Positions 51,262 through 60,610 of a DNA stretch of 64,000 nucleotides are shown here, piece after piece. The position numbers and the translations under genes are program-made. How positions within the stretch are numbered: position 1 is the first letter of the stretch; each line of letters starts with the position of its first letter. The notes beneath the pieces are model-generated. The model saw nothing but the letters and a program-made list of their open reading frames with translations. It had not been told where the DNA came from and ran no database searches. The DNA is taken from NCBI RefSeq assembly GCF_010975035.1, contig NZ_JAAIUV010000007.1, positions 1 through 64,000 on the forward strand. The letters run 5' to 3'. Source of the DNA: Neobacillus thermocopriae (GTDB lineage Bacteria; Bacillota; Bacilli; Bacillales; Cytobacillaceae).

Positions 51262-52197
51262 ATGAATATCATTGACTTGCATTGTGATGTATTGTATAAG
51301 CTTCGAGAATCTAAAGGCTCGCTCCGATTTGCGGACTCACCGGAATTACAGGCAAATAAAACCCGTTTGCAGAACGGAAGAGTTAAAGTTCAATGCTTTG
51401 CTATCTTTGTAGAGCCACATATTCATGTCGATCAAAAATTTCAAGTCGCACTTGAGCAAGTAGATTATTTTTATCAGGAAGTTTTAGGAAAAAATCCTGA
51501 TATGGTACATATAAAAGAATGGTCTGATTTCGATCGATTAAAAATTGGTCAGACTGGTGCCATGTTGACACTTGAAGGGGTAGATGCTATTGGCAATGAT
51601 TTAATGAAGCTTCGGACTTTATACCGCTTAGGAGTTCGTTCGGTCGGGCTGACTTGGAATTTTGCCAATTTGGCGGCCGATGGAGCTGAAGAGCCACGTG
51701 GGGCTGGGCTGACCAACCTTGGAAAGGAAATTGTTCAATTCAATAATCAACACCATGTTTTAACGGACGTTTCCCATTTAAGTGAAAGGGCGTTTTGGGA
51801 TGTGATGGAAATTGCTGACTATCCGATTGCCAGTCATTCGAATGCTAAAACGATCTGTGATCATCCAAGGAATTTAACTGATGAACAGGCACTTGCCATG
51901 TTTAAAAAAGGTGGAATGATTCATGTAGTTTATTATCCGCCATTTGTTAAAGAGAAGGGAGAAGCTAGTATTGGCGACCTTGTGAAACATATTGATCATT
52001 TCTGTTCCTTGGGAGGGGTGAAACAAATCGGACTGGGTTCTGATTTTGATGGGATATCGCAGTTCGTTAACGGCTTAGAAGATGCCTCAAAAAGTCAAAA
52101 TCTCATTAATGAACTGTTAAAATATTATTCGGAAGATGAAGTCAGGGGGTTCGCCTCACAAAACTTCTTGGATCACCGGCCGGGGGTAAGAAGATGA
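51262..52197 (+). CDS. Membrane-dipeptidase family (M19) peptidase
   Basis: The 311-residue TIM-barrel dipeptidase has the zinc pair in IDLHCDVLY (H7, D9), LTLEGVDAIG with the bridging Glu near residue 110, SHLSERAFWDV with the His near 172, SHSNAKTICDHPRNL with the His near 193, and GLGSDFDGI with the late Asp. It cleaves dipeptides, possibly with D-residues. The C-terminus after GFASQNFLDHRP is short. It overlaps the DmpA-like gene by 4 bases. Confidence 0.9.
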   Translation: MNIIDLHCDVLYKLRESKGSLRFADSPELQANKTRLQNGRVKVQCFAIFVEPHIHVDQKFQVALEQVDYFYQEVLGKNPDMVHIKEWSDFDRLKIGQTGAMLTLEGVDAIGNDLMKLRTLYRLGVRSVGLTWNFANLAADGAEEPRGAGLTNLGKEIVQFNNQHHVLTDVSHLSERAFWDVMEIADYPIASHSNAKTICDHPRNLTDEQALAMFKKGGMIHVVYYPPFVKEKGEASIGDLVKHIDHFCSLGGVKQIGLGSDFDGISQFVNGLEDASKSQNLINELLKYYSEDEVRGFASQNFLDHRPGVRR

Positions 52198-53237
52198 AGG
52201 TAAGAGAAGCTGGAATGGTAATTGGAAGTCTTCCTGTAGGTCCGAAAAATTGCATCACCGATGTTGCCGGAGTTAAGGTCGGTCATGTGACTCTTGATTT
52301 TCCCCTTGATGAAGCAGGGAAGGAATATGCTTGTACAGGGGTAACAGCCATATTACCGCATGGAGGCAATTTGTTTAAAGAAAAAGTGACAGCTGCTAGT
52401 TATATACTGAATGGATTTGGAAAAACAACTGGGCTCGTACAGGTGAATGAACTAGGTGTCATTGAATCGCCAATTATGCTGACGAATACCTTTGGTGTTC
52501 CTGCTGTGACACAAGGAACACTGGAATATATGCTCCAGCAAAACCCTGAAATTGGTGAGACTACCGGAACCATTAATGTGGTGGTAGGAGAATGCAATGA
52601 CAGTTATCTCAACTCGATTCGTATGTTTCCAGTTACACCCACTCATGCGATAGATGCCATTAAGAATGCCTCAGAACAGCGGGTAGAAGAAGGGGCAGTT
52701 GGAGCAGGTAAAGGAATGGTATGCTTTGGATATAAAGGAGGGATTGGGACGTCCTCGCGATTGGTGGAAGGATACACCATCGGCTGCCTTGTTTTGAGTA
52801 ATTTTGGCAGAAAGGAAGAGTTCCGAGCTTTTCAGTATCATCAAGGGAAAGGTTTGGCGGAAACTTCGGATGGATCCATCATCATCGTGTTGGCAACAGA
52901 TGCTCCAATAAGTGATCGTCAGCTGACACGTGTGGCAAAGCGAAGCGGGATTGGTTTAGGTAGGACGGGTAGTCATTTTAGCCATGGAAGCGGCGACATT
53001 GTTATTGCTTTCTCAACCGCAAACAAAATGACCCATTTTTCATCAGAGTTGACTGACCAGCGAACTCAGATAAGGGAAGACCAGCCGATTATGAATTGGT
53101 TTTTTATGGCTGCGGCAGAAGCGGTGGAAGAAGCGATTCTAAATTCCTTATCCCAAGCAGTCACAACATCCGGAAGGTTAGGACGAGTAGTATATCAGAT
53201 GGATTTTATGAAAGAAGGGAATGGAAGATGTATTTAA
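52194..53237 (+). CDS. DmpA-type D-aminopeptidase (P1/S58 family)
   Basis: The 347-residue protein is an Ntn-like autoproteolytic aminopeptidase: NCITDVAGVKVGHVTL at the N-terminus, GAVGAGKGMVCFGYKGGIGTSSR mid-protein, and the self-cleavage site before Ser in SDGSIIIVLATDAP (about residue 228). Family members release N-terminal D- or beta-residues. Coupled to the dipeptidase, it suggests breakdown of unusual peptides such as cell-wall fragments. Start shares ATGA with the previous stop. Confidence 0.9.
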   Translation: MKVREAGMVIGSLPVGPKNCITDVAGVKVGHVTLDFPLDEAGKEYACTGVTAILPHGGNLFKEKVTAASYILNGFGKTTGLVQVNELGVIESPIMLTNTFGVPAVTQGTLEYMLQQNPEIGETTGTINVVVGECNDSYLNSIRMFPVTPTHAIDAIKNASEQRVEEGAVGAGKGMVCFGYKGGIGTSSRLVEGYTIGCLVLSNFGRKEEFRAFQYHQGKGLAETSDGSIIIVLATDAPISDRQLTRVAKRSGIGLGRTGSHFSHGSGDIVIAFSTANKMTHFSSELTDQRTQIREDQPIMNWFFMAAAEAVEEAILNSLSQAVTTSGRLGRVVYQMDFMKEGNGRCI

Positions 53238-53458
53238 CCGTTAAAGAAACAGCCGAATACTTATCGATTTCTGAAAAAGCTGTGGAAAAATTGGTCCAAC
53301 AGAAAAAAATCCGTGCACTGTTTGATGGAACCCAATATCTTATCAATAAAGAACAATTTAACACTCATCTTAGGCAAATGGAGAAATACAAACAACTTGT
53401 TGAAGAAATATTAAACGAACCTATCCCGGAAGATTGGGATGTAAAGGATGAAGATTAA
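53228..53458 (+). CDS. Excisionase-type helix-turn-helix protein
   Basis: The 76-residue product begins YLTVKETAEYLSISEKAVEKLVQQKKIRALFDGTQYLINKEQF, the MerR-like winged helix of excisionase-family (HTH_17) DNA-binding domains, followed by an acidic tail. It overlaps the DmpA gene by 10 bases and touches the DUF488 gene, so all four are one operon. No integrase is adjacent. ATG 53228 has GGAAG upstream; the longer frame from 53096 is antisense-like and unlikely. Confidence 0.78.
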   Translation: MYLTVKETAEYLSISEKAVEKLVQQKKIRALFDGTQYLINKEQFNTHLRQMEKYKQLVEEILNEPIPEDWDVKDED

Positions 53459-53835
53459 TGGAAACCATTTTTTTGAAAAGAATCTATGAACCTTTTGATG
53501 AGAATGACGGGTACAGGATTTTGGTAGACCGCCTATGGCCAAGGGGGATTTCAAAAGAAAAGGCAAGACTAAATGAATGGATGAAAGAGATTGCACCTAG
53601 CAATACACTCAGGCAATGGTTTTGCCATAAGCCCGAACTGTTTGAAGAATTTCGAATTCGTTATGTTGAAGAACTACGTACAGATGAAACTAAACAGAAT
53701 TTGATGAAGCAAATTCTTGAAACAGCGAAATCATCGAGGGTCACACTTTTATATGGGGCAAAGGATCCGACACATAATCATGCGGTTATTTTGTTTGAGG
53801 AACTCATGAGAAGTTTTAATGCGAAAGATGTTTGA
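53458..53835 (+). CDS. DUF488 family protein
   Basis: The 125-residue protein shows the DUF488 marks KRIYEPFDENDGYRILVDRLWPRGISKEKARLNEWMKEIAPS and TLLYGAKDPTHNHAVILFE. The family is of unknown function, commonly near peptide or stress genes. Its ATG shares a base with the preceding stop codon, completing a tight four-gene unit that started at 51262. Confidence 0.88.
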   Translation: METIFLKRIYEPFDENDGYRILVDRLWPRGISKEKARLNEWMKEIAPSNTLRQWFCHKPELFEEFRIRYVEELRTDETKQNLMKQILETAKSSRVTLLYGAKDPTHNHAVILFEELMRSFNAKDV

Positions 53836-53945
53836 TAGGCTTTTATAAATGGATGAATGCAAATGGTTGTTTTCATCTCCTTCGGTAGCAAATAATATTT
53901 CATTTTCTCTAGTTTGAAAAACGTTTGATTTTTAATGGAATGTAA

Positions 53946-53985
53946 AAGCTTGGAAAGAATGAATGTCCCTTTCTAGGCTTTTTTT
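53946..53985 (+). terminator. Terminator after DUF488 gene
   Basis: AAGCTTGGAAAG (53946-53957) pairs with CTTTCTAGGCTT (53969-53980) with wobbles, then T7. The rest of the 53836-54143 gap holds an inverted repeat GAAAAC/GTTTTC (54081-54099) shortly before the PTS regulator gene, a possible operator. Confidence 0.7.
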
Positions 53986-54143
53986 ATTGTAAGAAAATAC
54001 GAAACAGACCTTTTCAAAAAATATAAATTTTTAGAGAATACATCATCATGTGATACAATTCACGTACAACATTTGGATATGAAAACGGATTCAGTTTTCG
54101 ACATGCGTTTTATAAAATTAGAAGTGTAAGGGGGAATCAATTC

Positions 54144-56198
54144 ATGTATTTAGATGAAAGAAGCAATCTGATATTACAAGAAATTCTTGGTAACCCCGAA
54201 ATTTCAAATGTTCAATTAGAAGAAAAATTTCAACTCTCAAGAAGGCAGGTCAGTTACAGTCTTACAAAGATCAATGATTGGCTCGAATCAAATAATTTTC
54301 CAAAAATAAAACGAACGAGTACCGGGAAATTTATTGTCAATCCAAACATCATTGATTTATTTACGGAAAATATAGATCATCCATCTAAAAAGAGCAGTTA
54401 CATTCCGTCCGAAAAGGAACGAGCCAAGTTTATACTCTTAATGCTACTAAGCAGCTCTGAAGAATTATCACTCATTCATTTTGTATATGCGTTAAAGGTT
54501 AGTAAAAATACCGTTTTGAGAGATATAAAAGCTGCTCAATATATGATCAAAGATTACCAATTGGAAATTGTTTATTCAAGAATCCATGGCTACGAACTTT
54601 CTGGAAGTGAGTGGAATAAGAGGAAACTTCTAATTGAACTTCTGCAAGATGCTTTTAAAAACTATGAAAGTGAGTGGTATTTACTAAAGTATTTGGAGAT
54701 TCCAAAAACTGAAATCGAACATCTTAAAAAATTAATGGAGAAGGTTGAAGACAAATTACAATTAAAGTTTAGTGATGAAAGAGTTCGATTGCTGCAATAT
54801 ACCATTGCCATTCTGTATCGAAGGGTACGAAGGGGAGATGTGATTGATGATTTCTATCATATTCATTATGAGGAATTGTCAGACACAAAAGAATTTGAAG
54901 CGGCAGAAATCATTATACAAGAATTAGGCCCAGTACCTAAAACAGAACGGTTATTTATTACTTTGCAGCTATTAACAGCCAATGTTTTATATTCACAAAT
55001 ATTAACGGATCAAGAATTACCTCAACTACGGCATGCCATAATGGAATGTTTAAAAGAGTTTGAGAGAAAGGCAATTGTTGAATTAAAAGATAAAGAGGAA
55101 TTTCTTGATAAGTTAATGTTGCATATGAAACCTGCTTATTATCGGATCAAATATCACTTAACCACTAATTACAAAATGATTGAAAAAGTCAGCGATGAAT
55201 TTGAGGCTATCCACTATATTGTTAAGGACTCTTTGAAACCTCTTGAAGAATATATCAATTGTCCGATTCCAGAAGAGGAAATTGCATTTTTTACTATTCT
55301 TATTGGTGGACATTTACTAAATAGTGGGAAAACCATTCATAAGAAAAAGAAGGCAGTGGTTGTATGTCCGAATGGGGTTTCTATTTCTAATCTGATGGAA
55401 AACTCTCTTAGAGATTTATTTCCTGAATTCTACTTTTATGATGCCTTTTCTATTCGGGAATTTCAACAGCTAGATATTGAAACCGATCTTATCTTTTCCG
55501 CTGTACCAATTCAAACGGATAAAAAATTATTTATCGTAAAAGGTTTAATGACAGATTTTGAAAAATTTCAGCTTCGTCAAAGAGTAATGAAAGAAATTTT
55601 TGGATTAAATACAAATGTCATTAATGTCGATCAATTAATTTCTGTTATTGGAAGACACGCGAAAATTCATGAAATGAAAGCCTTAGAAAGAGATTTGCAA
55701 GAATACTTTGCTTTTCAGATTTCTAAAGAAGAAGAAAAAAAATCACCAGGTTATCATCTAGCAGATTTAATCAATTTAGAAACGATTACGATTAAAGAAA
55801 ATGTTGATGGGTGGCATGATGCGATTGAATTGGCTGCACAGCCCCTTTTAATAAAAGGCAGTATTACAGAAAAGTATATTGATATGGTAAAAGAACTTTA
55901 TCCTTCCGTTGCGGAACATATAGTTCTAGGAAGGAACATAGCGATCCCACATGCAAGCCCAGAAGATGGAGTAAATAGAGTTGGTATGAGTTTATTAAAG
56001 ATTAATGAAGGGATTCCTCTTGAAAACGGGAAAAAACTTCATCTAATCGTTATTATTGCTGCTGTGGATAAAAATCAGCACTTAAATGCTTTACTCCAAC
56101 TTATGAAACTAGCAAGTACCGATGAAATTGTAGATAAAATCATCTCTGCTAATCATCAGAGTGATATTTTTGAAATAATCAATAGGTTTTCAAGATAA
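54144..56198 (+). CDS. BglG/MtlR-type PRD transcriptional activator with EIIB/EIIA domains
   Basis: The 684-residue regulator has in order an N-terminal HTH (VQLEEKFQLSRRQVSYSLTKI, about 22-45), a second HTH (HFVYALKVSKNTVLRDI, about 112-130), two PRD domains (about 185-405), a GatB-like EIIB domain (AVVVCPNGVSISNLM with Cys near 415), and a C-terminal EIIA domain with phosphorylatable His in NIAIPHASPEDG (about 600). Such proteins are activated or inhibited by PTS phosphorylation and switch on the adjacent PTS operon. It is the first gene of the galactitol-type cluster. Confidence 0.92.
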   Translation: MYLDERSNLILQEILGNPEISNVQLEEKFQLSRRQVSYSLTKINDWLESNNFPKIKRTSTGKFIVNPNIIDLFTENIDHPSKKSSYIPSEKERAKFILLMLLSSSEELSLIHFVYALKVSKNTVLRDIKAAQYMIKDYQLEIVYSRIHGYELSGSEWNKRKLLIELLQDAFKNYESEWYLLKYLEIPKTEIEHLKKLMEKVEDKLQLKFSDERVRLLQYTIAILYRRVRRGDVIDDFYHIHYEELSDTKEFEAAEIIIQELGPVPKTERLFITLQLLTANVLYSQILTDQELPQLRHAIMECLKEFERKAIVELKDKEEFLDKLMLHMKPAYYRIKYHLTTNYKMIEKVSDEFEAIHYIVKDSLKPLEEYINCPIPEEEIAFFTILIGGHLLNSGKTIHKKKKAVVVCPNGVSISNLMENSLRDLFPEFYFYDAFSIREFQQLDIETDLIFSAVPIQTDKKLFIVKGLMTDFEKFQLRQRVMKEIFGLNTNVINVDQLISVIGRHAKIHEMKALERDLQEYFAFQISKEEEKKSPGYHLADLINLETITIKENVDGWHDAIELAAQPLLIKGSITEKYIDMVKELYPSVAEHIVLGRNIAIPHASPEDGVNRVGMSLLKINEGIPLENGKKLHLIVIIAAVDKNQHLNALLQLMKLASTDEIVDKIISANHQSDIFEIINRFSR

Positions 56199-56227
56199 TA
56201 ACCAAATTAGAAGGGGGGCATCTTACT

Positions 56228-56698
56228 TTGTCAATAGAAAGATTTTTAAATAATGATCTAATTAAATTAAATTTATTATGCAAAGATCGAGATCATTTTT
56301 TTGAATTCATGTTTAATGAGGCGTTTGACAAAGGGTTAGTAGATAAACAATTTTTAAGCAAGATTAAAGAAAGAGAATCTATATTTCCCACAGGATTAAA
56401 ACTGAATGAATTTAGTGTGGCAATCCCTCATACCGATCCACAATATGTGAAGGAACAATTTATTGCCGTAGTTACATTAGAAAAACCTATTAAGTTTTCA
56501 TTAATGGATGATGCTAGCCAAGAAACAGATGTATGTCTAGTTTTTATGTTGGGATTAAATCAGCCACATCAACAAATTGAAATATTAAAACAATTAATGG
56601 CTATTATTCAAAATCCGAGCAATATTAAGAATCTATTGTCCGCTGAGAGTTGTGAAGAAGTAAGAAATATTTTTAAACAAATGGAAGCGAAAGCCTAA
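56228..56698 (+). CDS. gatA: PTS galactitol-type EIIA component
   Basis: The 156-residue EIIA of the fructose/mannitol/galactitol superfamily has the phosphoryl His at H68 in VAIPHTDP and the MDDASQETDVCLVFMLGLNQPHQQIEIL segment. It accepts phosphate from HPr and gives it to GatB. It starts at TTG 56228 behind AGAAGGGGGG. Confidence 0.9.
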   Translation: MSIERFLNNDLIKLNLLCKDRDHFFEFMFNEAFDKGLVDKQFLSKIKERESIFPTGLKLNEFSVAIPHTDPQYVKEQFIAVVTLEKPIKFSLMDDASQETDVCLVFMLGLNQPHQQIEILKQLMAIIQNPSNIKNLLSAESCEEVRNIFKQMEAKA

Positions 56699-56772
56699 TC
56701 TTAATAGAGCAAAATAGACTGGAAATATATTTAATTTTAAGAAGATTAAAATTATATTGGAGGTAAAATGAC

Positions 56773-57051
56773 ATGAAAAAAACAGTATTAGTAGCTTGTG
56801 GAGCAGGGATCGCAACTTCAACAGTGGTATGTAACCGTGTAGAAAATTTATTAAAAGAAAACAATGTGAATGCTGAGGTCATTCAGTGCAAAATTTCCGA
56901 AGTCAAATCACGTCAAGCAGATGCAGATTTAATTATATCAACAACGATTCTTCCAACCACCTATGATATCCCTTCAATCATTGCAACTGCTTATATTACT
57001 GGAATTGGAATGGAGGCGTTGGATAAAAAAATCCTTGATGCGCTGAAATAA
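56773..57051 (+). CDS. gatB: PTS galactitol-type EIIB component
   Basis: The 92-residue protein has the phosphocysteine C9 in the P-loop VLVACGAGIATSTVV, the hallmark of GatB/SgcB proteins. It passes phosphate to the sugar entering through GatC. TTGGAGGT precedes the ATG. Confidence 0.92.
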   Translation: MKKTVLVACGAGIATSTVVCNRVENLLKENNVNAEVIQCKISEVKSRQADADLIISTTILPTTYDIPSIIATAYITGIGMEALDKKILDALK

Positions 57052-57104
57052 ACATGATCGGCTTCTTCTTGTAATTAATAGGTTAGAAAAAGTAGGGGGG
57101 CAAT

Positions 57105-58376
57105 ATGGACAATTTATTAGCAGGTATACAATATGTGTTGAATTTGGGTCCAACCGTTATTTTGCCAATTGCGATATTAATAATTGGATTACTTTTTGGT
57201 ACTGGATTAAAAGCAGCCTTTAAGTCAGGAATAATTATCGGTATCGGATTTGTTGGGATTAATTTAGTCATCGGAGTTCTGGTTGATAACTTAGGTCCTG
57301 CAGCTCAACAAATGGTTGAACGTTTTGGATTAAGTTTAACCGTTATGGATGCAGGGTGGCCTGCTGCAGCTGCAGCTTCTTGGGCATCTCCAGTTGCCGC
57401 AATTTTAATTCCAATATGCTTATTTGTAAATGTTTTGTTATTACTATTTAAAGGAACAAAGACTTTAGATATTGATATTTGGAACTATTGGCATTTTATC
57501 GCAGCAGGTGCTACCGGTTATGTCGTTACCGGGAGTTGGTGGATTGCCATCCTATGTGCTGTTATCTATGAAATTATCGTATTGAAAGTTGCTGACTGGA
57601 CCGCTCCATTGGTTCAAAAATACTTTGGACTGGAGGGTATTTCCCTACCAACAGGTTCAACAGCCGCTTTCGGACCAATTGGGATATTAGTTGGATGGTT
57701 ATTAACAAAAATCCCTGGCTTAAATAAATTGAATGCGGATCCCGAGACTATTCAAAAGCGTTTTGGCATATTCGGTGAACCAATGATGATGGGATTAATT
57801 CTAGGTATCTTAATTGGAATTTTAGCTGGGTATGATGTGGGTGGTGTGGCTAAAATCGGAATTTCGATGGCTGCCGTTATGCTCCTTATGCCCCGAATGG
57901 TGAAAATCCTAATGGAAGGATTAATTCCGATTTCAGAAGCTGCACGTAATTTCTTGCAAAAGCGTTATGGTGACCGCGATATTTATATTGGTTTGGACGC
58001 AGCCTTATCAGTTGGCCATCCTTCGGTTATGGCGACCGCGCTAATCTTAGTTCCTATTACATTATTTTTGGCGGTTATTTTACCAGGTAACAAAGTATTG
58101 CCATTTGGCGACCTGGCTACGATTCCATTCTATATCGCTTTCGTTGTTGCCTTTTTAAGAGGAAATATTGTTCATTCTGTTCTCGCAGGTACCGTAATGG
58201 TTGCTTTATCCCTTTATATGGCTACAAACTTTGCTGAAGTGCACACCTTAATGATGGAAGGTGCTCAGTTCACGGCACCTGATGGAGCAACGCAAATTTC
58301 AAGTTTAGACCTTGGTGGTAACTTATTTAACTGGTTAATCTTGAAATTCTCACAATTATTGGATGTGATATTATAA
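57105..58376 (+). CDS. gatC: PTS galactitol-type EIIC permease
   Basis: The 423-residue membrane protein is of the GatC/SgcC family: LGPTVILPIAILIIGLLFGTGLKAAFKSG at the N-terminus, AAASWASPVAAILIP near 90, PTGSTAAFGPIGILVGW near 185 and GDRDIYIGLDAALSVGHPSVMATALILVP near 285. It carries the polyol across the membrane. Exact substrate (galactitol, or another hexitol or pentitol) is inferred from family only. Confidence 0.9.
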   Translation: MDNLLAGIQYVLNLGPTVILPIAILIIGLLFGTGLKAAFKSGIIIGIGFVGINLVIGVLVDNLGPAAQQMVERFGLSLTVMDAGWPAAAAASWASPVAAILIPICLFVNVLLLLFKGTKTLDIDIWNYWHFIAAGATGYVVTGSWWIAILCAVIYEIIVLKVADWTAPLVQKYFGLEGISLPTGSTAAFGPIGILVGWLLTKIPGLNKLNADPETIQKRFGIFGEPMMMGLILGILIGILAGYDVGGVAKIGISMAAVMLLMPRMVKILMEGLIPISEAARNFLQKRYGDRDIYIGLDAALSVGHPSVMATALILVPITLFLAVILPGNKVLPFGDLATIPFYIAFVVAFLRGNIVHSVLAGTVMVALSLYMATNFAEVHTLMMEGAQFTAPDGATQISSLDLGGNLFNWLILKFSQLLDVIL

Positions 58377-58384
58377 CTTCTATT

Positions 58385-58433
58385 TTAGTGTTATAAGACA
58401 ATTAGCTCAGTGCTTTTTGTCTTATAACACTAA
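58385..58433 (+). other. 17-bp perfect intergenic hairpin inside the gat operon
   Basis: TTAGTGTTATAAGACAA (58385-58401) and its exact complement (58417-58433) enclose a 15-base loop between gatC and the first dehydrogenase gene. There is no T-tract. It is likely a stabilising or processing element that sets different levels for the transport and dehydrogenase genes. Confidence 0.65.
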
Positions 58434-58462
58434 GAGAGTATGAATGGTGAGGGGAAGATCAG

Positions 58463-59512
58463 GTGAAAGCAGCAGTATTACATTCTATTAATAACATTGT
58501 TTATGAAGATATAGAGATGAAGCCGTTAAAGGCAGACGAAGTTAGAATAAAGGTTATGGCAGCAGGGATTTGTGGATCGGATACACATAAAATGGTCTCC
58601 AAGTGGAAGTATGAGTTACCTGCTATTATGGGACATGAATTTTCAGGTATTGTAGTTGAGAAAGGAAAAGATGTTCATAAATTTGAAATTGGCGATCGTG
58701 TCATTGGTATTCCTTTTGAACCTTGCTTTGATTGTGAATATTGTCACAAAGGTGAATTCTCATTATGCGAAGATTATGGAATGATTGGAACTAAATCATA
58801 TGGGGCATTTGCAGAATTTGTCAATGTAAAAGAAAGAAATGTCCTGCCAATTGGAGACCTAGATTTTGAAGAAGCAGCAATGGTAGAACCGCTTGCAGTT
58901 GCGCTGCATGGTGTGATGGGAATTGAGCCACAAATGGGAGATGTTGTTGCTGTTTTTGGTGTAGGCACGATTGGGATGTTAGTCATTGAATGGCTGAAAG
59001 TAGCCGGTGTAAAAGAAATTATAGCCATTGATATCTCTGATGAAAAATTACAAGAAGCAATGGAAAGAGGTTGTGACAGAAGCATCAATTCATTAAAAGA
59101 GGACTTATTTGAAAAAATCAATGAATATACAAATGGCCGTGGAGTCGATATTGCCTTAGAATGTGCGGGCTCCAATATTACACAAGAACAATGCTTACTT
59201 GTAACAAGTAAAAAAGGAAAAGTTGGCTATTTGGGCATTGCCTATAAAGATGTTCATTTATCGGAACAAGCATTTGAAAATATTTTTAGAAGAGAGCTAA
59301 CCGTAAAAGGCTTTTGGAATTCATACTCTGCTCCATTCCCTGGTAAAGAGTGGACAACAAGTATTGATTTCTTAAGTAAAGGAAAAATCAAGGTGAAAGA
59401 TTTAATCTCACATCGGTTTCTACTTAAGGATACACAAAAAGCATTTCATTTGATCATAAACCGTGAAGAGCCTTATGGCAAAGTCATGATTCTTCCTAAT
59501 CAAGAGGAATAA
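58463..59512 (+). CDS. gatD: Zinc alcohol dehydrogenase, galactitol-1-phosphate 5-dehydrogenase-like
   Basis: The 349-residue MDR dehydrogenase has catalytic zinc ligands in GICGSDTHK and GHEFSG, the four structural-zinc cysteines in PCFDCEYCHKGEFSLC, and the NAD loop FGVGTIGML. It fits GatD, which oxidises galactitol-1-phosphate to tagatose-6-phosphate, and it lies directly after GatABC. It starts at GTG 58463. Confidence 0.88.
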   Translation: MKAAVLHSINNIVYEDIEMKPLKADEVRIKVMAAGICGSDTHKMVSKWKYELPAIMGHEFSGIVVEKGKDVHKFEIGDRVIGIPFEPCFDCEYCHKGEFSLCEDYGMIGTKSYGAFAEFVNVKERNVLPIGDLDFEEAAMVEPLAVALHGVMGIEPQMGDVVAVFGVGTIGMLVIEWLKVAGVKEIIAIDISDEKLQEAMERGCDRSINSLKEDLFEKINEYTNGRGVDIALECAGSNITQEQCLLVTSKKGKVGYLGIAYKDVHLSEQAFENIFRRELTVKGFWNSYSAPFPGKEWTTSIDFLSKGKIKVKDLISHRFLLKDTQKAFHLIINREEPYGKVMILPNQEE

Positions 59513-59526
59513 AGGGGGAAACGGAA

Positions 59527-60567
59527 ATGAAAGCGGTCATGAAACATGAAGTTGGATATGACAATATGTCACTTGTTGATATTCCTGAACCAAAAGCAAT
59601 CGATGATCTAGTAAAAATCAAGGTGGCTTATACAGGAATTTGTGGGTCCGATATCCATACGTTTAAAGGGGAATATAGTAATCCAACATTGCCCGTTGTT
59701 CTTGGTCATGAATTTTCAGGAGTTGTCGTGGAAGTTGGTAAAGACGTTAAACATGTAAAAGTAGGAGATCGTGTAACAAGTCAAACGACATTTGAAATTT
59801 GTGGAGAATGTGATTATTGTAAAGAAAAAGATTACAACTTATGTTCATACCGAAAAGGATTAGGAACTCAAGTAAATGGAAGTTTGGCAGAATACGTGAT
59901 TTCAAGAGAAAAAAGTGTTCATGTATTACCAAAGGAAATTAGCTTAAAGGCAGCTGCATTATCAGAACCATTAGCTTGCTGTGTTCATGCCGCATTAGAG
60001 AAAACAACGGTTAGAAAAGAGGATAAAGTATTAATATTTGGTCCTGGACCAATCGGATTATTGCTTGCTCAGGTGGTTAAATCACAAGGAGCATTTGTTA
60101 TTCTAACGGGCATAACGAAAGATAAGCCACGTCTACAACTGGCGAAATCTATGGGAATTGATGTAGTCGTAGATAGTCAGCAGGAAAACCTAGAGGAAAT
60201 GGTTTTCAAACATACGAATGGATACGGAGCAGATAAGGTATTTGATTGTTCTGGCGCAGTTCCTGCCTTAAATCAAGGATTGCCGCTTGTAAGAAAAAAA
60301 GGAACGTTTGTCCAAGTAGGCCTTTTTGCAGAAAAAATAAATCCTCAAAATCAAGATGCAATTATACAGAGAGAAATTTCTTATATTGGTTGTCGTTCAC
60401 AAAAACCAAGTTCGTGGAAAATCGCTTTAGAACTTCTGAAAAACAATAAGATTCATGTTGAAAAAATGATTACTAAGATTGTACCTTTGGAAAAATGGCG
60501 AACAGGCTTTGAATCTGTTATGCAAGGAAATGAAATTAAAGTGCTGGTTCAATCAAATGAAATTTAA
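59527..60567 (+). CDS. Zinc-dependent polyol dehydrogenase (sorbitol/iditol type)
   Basis: The 346-residue second MDR dehydrogenase has YTGICGSDIHTFKGEY, GHEFSGVVVEVG, CGECDYCKEKDYNLC for structural zinc and FGPGPIGLLLAQV for NAD binding. The family oxidises polyols or polyol phosphates. Two dehydrogenases in one PTS operon suggests two substrates or two successive steps. A strong terminator follows, and no tagatose-6-phosphate kinase or aldolase gene is present. Confidence 0.87.
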   Translation: MKAVMKHEVGYDNMSLVDIPEPKAIDDLVKIKVAYTGICGSDIHTFKGEYSNPTLPVVLGHEFSGVVVEVGKDVKHVKVGDRVTSQTTFEICGECDYCKEKDYNLCSYRKGLGTQVNGSLAEYVISREKSVHVLPKEISLKAAALSEPLACCVHAALEKTTVRKEDKVLIFGPGPIGLLLAQVVKSQGAFVILTGITKDKPRLQLAKSMGIDVVVDSQQENLEEMVFKHTNGYGADKVFDCSGAVPALNQGLPLVRKKGTFVQVGLFAEKINPQNQDAIIQREISYIGCRSQKPSSWKIALELLKNNKIHVEKMITKIVPLEKWRTGFESVMQGNEIKVLVQSNEI

Positions 60568-60581
60568 AAATGGAAGATCCA

Positions 60582-60610
60582 AAACCGCTGATCATACAGC
60601 GGTTTTTTTA
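60582..60610 (+). terminator. Terminator of the gat-type operon
   Basis: AAACCGCTG and CAGCGGTTT arms with a 6-base loop are followed by T7. Confidence 0.92.

Noticed and set aside
53228-53458. Excisionase of a mobile element
   Set aside because: The HTH protein is embedded by overlaps in an operon of peptidases and DUF488; excisionase-type domains are common in ordinary regulators.
53918-53935. cre-like AAACGTTT sequence before the PTS regulator
   Set aside because: The centre is palindromic, but at least four positions of the cre consensus are wrong, and it lies upstream of the terminator of the previous operon.
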